Below are positions 62,201 to 64,000 of a stretch of DNA of 64,000 nt, in pieces. Location: assembly GCA_037127315.1 (NCBI GenBank), contig JBBBDQ010000192.1, positions 1,943,501-2,007,500 of the forward strand, given 5' to 3'. This DNA comes from Ascarosepion bandense. Taxonomy: Eukaryota; Mollusca; Cephalopoda; Sepiida; Sepiidae. Every line of letters starts with the position of its first letter. The stretch's first letter is position 1. Below the pieces are notes generated by a model. The model was given only the letters and a program-made list of their open reading frames with translations. It did no database searches and was not told the DNA's origin. The position numbers were made by a program, and so were the translations under genes.

Positions 62201-62960
62201 TGACAACTAAAGTCTCATGGTATTTTAAAAAGTGCCTTATGATTTAATGAATTTCATTTTCATTCACTGGTTCATTTGGTAGGATATATATTGAGCAGAT
62301 GATTATTGTCCTGTGTAAAGTCACTTTAATAGCAGTTGCATGTAACTTACTAGGATGGATGTACTGCCTGATGTTTGAGCCCAGTGTTGTGTGTAGTTGT
62401 ATTGAAAGTATTCTTTTATGTTGAGCTTGTCATTTTGCTCAAGGAATGTTTCTTTAATGTAAACAAATGCCAGTGACAAGTTAGTAGAAGCAGTTCAGTT
62501 ATTCTGTGGCAGTTTCATTGGATTGTTTTATACATGATTAGAACCTGTTTTTTACCGGGCCTTCTTAGTATTCGATGCAGTATGCTATTATTTAATTTTC
62601 CAATTGTGTGGTTTTGAGTTTAGAGATTTCGGTGGATTGTGGGTTCTGGCTTTCCACTTTCATTTTTAGTTTGTCAAATTGATTTTGTGTAGGTATTTGA
62701 TCATTGTGAGTTTCTAGTTTTTGTTAGGCTGGTTCTACTTTTTGCAAGGGAGAGATAAGTTCTTAAGTCTGTCTTTAATGGCTTTTGGAGTTTGCTGTGA
62801 CTTTTGCTTTGTAGAACTTGTTTTTAGAGGTTTTCTATTTTTTGGAGGAATGGTGTGCAGTAGATTTTGTTTGTTTTTTTCTTCCTCTATTATTTCATTG
62901 GATTTGTTTTTGTTTTTGTGGTTCACTTTGTACTATTTCCCTGGAGTATATGTCTTTCAG
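59260..62960 (-). mobile_element. I-clade-like LINE relic with RT and RNase H (minus strand)
   Basis: Read on the minus strand from the right, a lysine-rich N-terminal piece (62926-62735) comes first. RT blocks follow with NTAGGLDDIHYKFLKQLP near 61370-61310, then YYADNFLI near 60733-60705, where the catalytic Y-A-D-D is Y-A-D-N. RNase H is represented by the frame 59682-59455 with SHIRVKGNKKADRSALD, and a cysteine tail reads CHTRITHLLNNKDQPVCQVC near 59345-59285. It is the same type of element as the plus-strand copy at 37870-39310. Stops occur throughout, so it is inactive. It lies 0.8 kb after the REXO2 stop. Confidence 0.78.
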
Positions 62961-63059
62961 ATAGTTTTAAAATTTGGGCCTGTCATTTGGCTCTAACTGT
63001 ACAAGCTCTATATTTGTTAGTTTAACTGGTATTGGTTATTTGCATAATGACCCCAACTC

Positions 63060-63240
63060 TACAACATGCATGTCTCACCATTGATATTCACCAGATGTAC
63101 TTGCATTTCCATTTTTTCCATGATCAACATTGCCTTGCTCACAAATGACTTGGGACATCCTGAGTCAGCCAGCACAGTACACCATTTTCCCTAGATCTTG
63201 ATTATTTTTTTGTGCTGTATCTATAACTTGCATAGGGAAG
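63060..63240 (-). pseudogene. gypsy aspartyl-protease relic
   Basis: On the minus strand, 63180-63100 reads VLADSGCPKSFVSKAMLI, then MEKMEMQVHLVNINGETC. The D-S-G triad in L-x-D-S-G-C-x-K-S is the catalytic site block of gypsy-type proteases. Only this block is recognisable. Upstream sequence to about 63400 may be gag debris with cysteines (near 63290). Confidence 0.6.
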
Positions 63241-63249
63241 AAACTAACA

Positions 63250-64000
63250 CTTACCTTTTTCCCATCTCATTTTGCAGACACACACTCCACATAAATGTAG
63301 CTCAGACCATGGCCTGGTAACAGCATGAACCTTTACTTATCCCTTCTTGCTGACACAATCCCTCATAACAATTTTGCCTGAAGCATGTAACAATCTTAAA
63401 ACTTACTCCATACTGACTGCCACATTTTGCACTGATTATGCAGCTAACACAACAAATTCTATTACACTATAATATTTTTCAAGTCTAACAGAATCTGGTT
63501 AACATTCATAGTGTTGTGGAGATTACCCCACTTCGTCTTTAAAAACACCTATTAGTTGTTGGTGTTTAAAAGCTAAAAGAAAGAACATAATCTTTCGCTT
63601 TCTTTTTTCCTATTTTCAATCTAGCATGTATCAGGTAGCAATGCATATAAATATATATGCGCACTCACGAGTCCTTATAGCCATATTTTAGTGTTTTTCT
63701 TGTCCTTTTCAGCTGTTTACATACAAGTATATTTTCTCCTTTTTTGTTAATTATATAAAATACATGAACAGACTTCTGTTTTAAAATTTATTCCTTTTAA
63801 TATTGATTTTCATCACATATTCTATAGAAGAATGCTAACGATAATGCTACAAACTGTTCATTCATAAGAAAAATTTTAATTTACACAAACAGATCTTAAC
63901 ACCCTCAAATGGATAAGTTTAAATGAAACAAATAGAACATTTACATTCCAAATCTGTTTAGGAAAAGATCAAGTGCAAATATATCCAGCCTAGGCTATAA
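63250..64000. other. Right end, no supported gene
   Basis: AT-rich sequence without a domain-bearing frame on either strand. Possible gag debris next to the protease relic is too decayed to call. Confidence 0.4.

Noticed and set aside
1..64000. CRISPR arrays, bacterial operons, tRNA and rRNA genes
   Set aside because: No regularly spaced short repeats with unique spacers exist (the 23-bp array has no spacers). No tRNA cloverleaf or rRNA motif was seen, and the window is clearly eukaryotic.

Overview
This window is AT-rich nuclear DNA from a metazoan, almost certainly an invertebrate. The evidence is spliced genes with GT-AG introns, very long introns, polyA-tailed SINE-like repeats, many microsatellites, and relics of several metazoan transposon groups: Ty3/gypsy, LINEs with and without RNase H, Penelope-like, mariner and hAT. 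I cannot fix the phylum. A chelicerate-type arthropod or a mollusc would both fit, but this is inference. No bacterial-style gene organisation is present, and most open frames are chance or transposon debris.

Two host genes are supported, arranged head to head. On the minus strand, two coding exons (17673-17620 and 7739-7680) encode the N terminus of a CDK7-like kinase; the rest of the gene lies beyond the left edge. On the plus strand, six exons (18417-58440) encode a complete 183-residue oligoribonuclease of the Orn/REXO2 family with all five DEDDh residues. The two start codons are 743 bp apart, so the interval is a likely shared bidirectional promoter.

Layout. 1-7679 is CDK7 intron 2, with a LINE tail, a decayed gypsy element split by an LTR-like insert, and a hairpin repeat. 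7740-17619 is CDK7 intron 1, with a locally amplified repeat in three successive units and a large inverted repeat near exon 1. 17674-18416 is the intergenic promoter. 18459-22363 holds REXO2 introns 1 and 2. 22442-48792 is the 26-kb REXO2 intron 3. It carries a 23-bp minisatellite, mariner and hAT fossils, an LTR-bounded gypsy element with a 5-bp target duplication (26245-30815) carrying a nested SINE, a second gypsy relic, four LINE fragments, and two copies of an LTR-like family. 49014-52889 has a repeat-rich stretch and a Penelope-like element. 52944-58367 has a perfect 20-bp hairpin, a third LTR-like copy and Penelope-like termini, one of which folds like a degenerate hammerhead ribozyme. 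Downstream of REXO2 are a long minus-strand LINE (59260-62960) and a gypsy protease relic.

Functionally, the oligoribonuclease degrades the 2-5-nt end products of RNA decay to mononucleotides. CDK7 is the catalytic subunit of the CDK-activating kinase and TFIIH. Both are housekeeping functions, which fits a divergent shared promoter. Everything else is mobile-element accumulation. I found no convincing new protein system. The most unusual items are the possible ribozyme in the last REXO2 intron, the amplified repeat in CDK7 intron 1, and the nested retroelement architecture.
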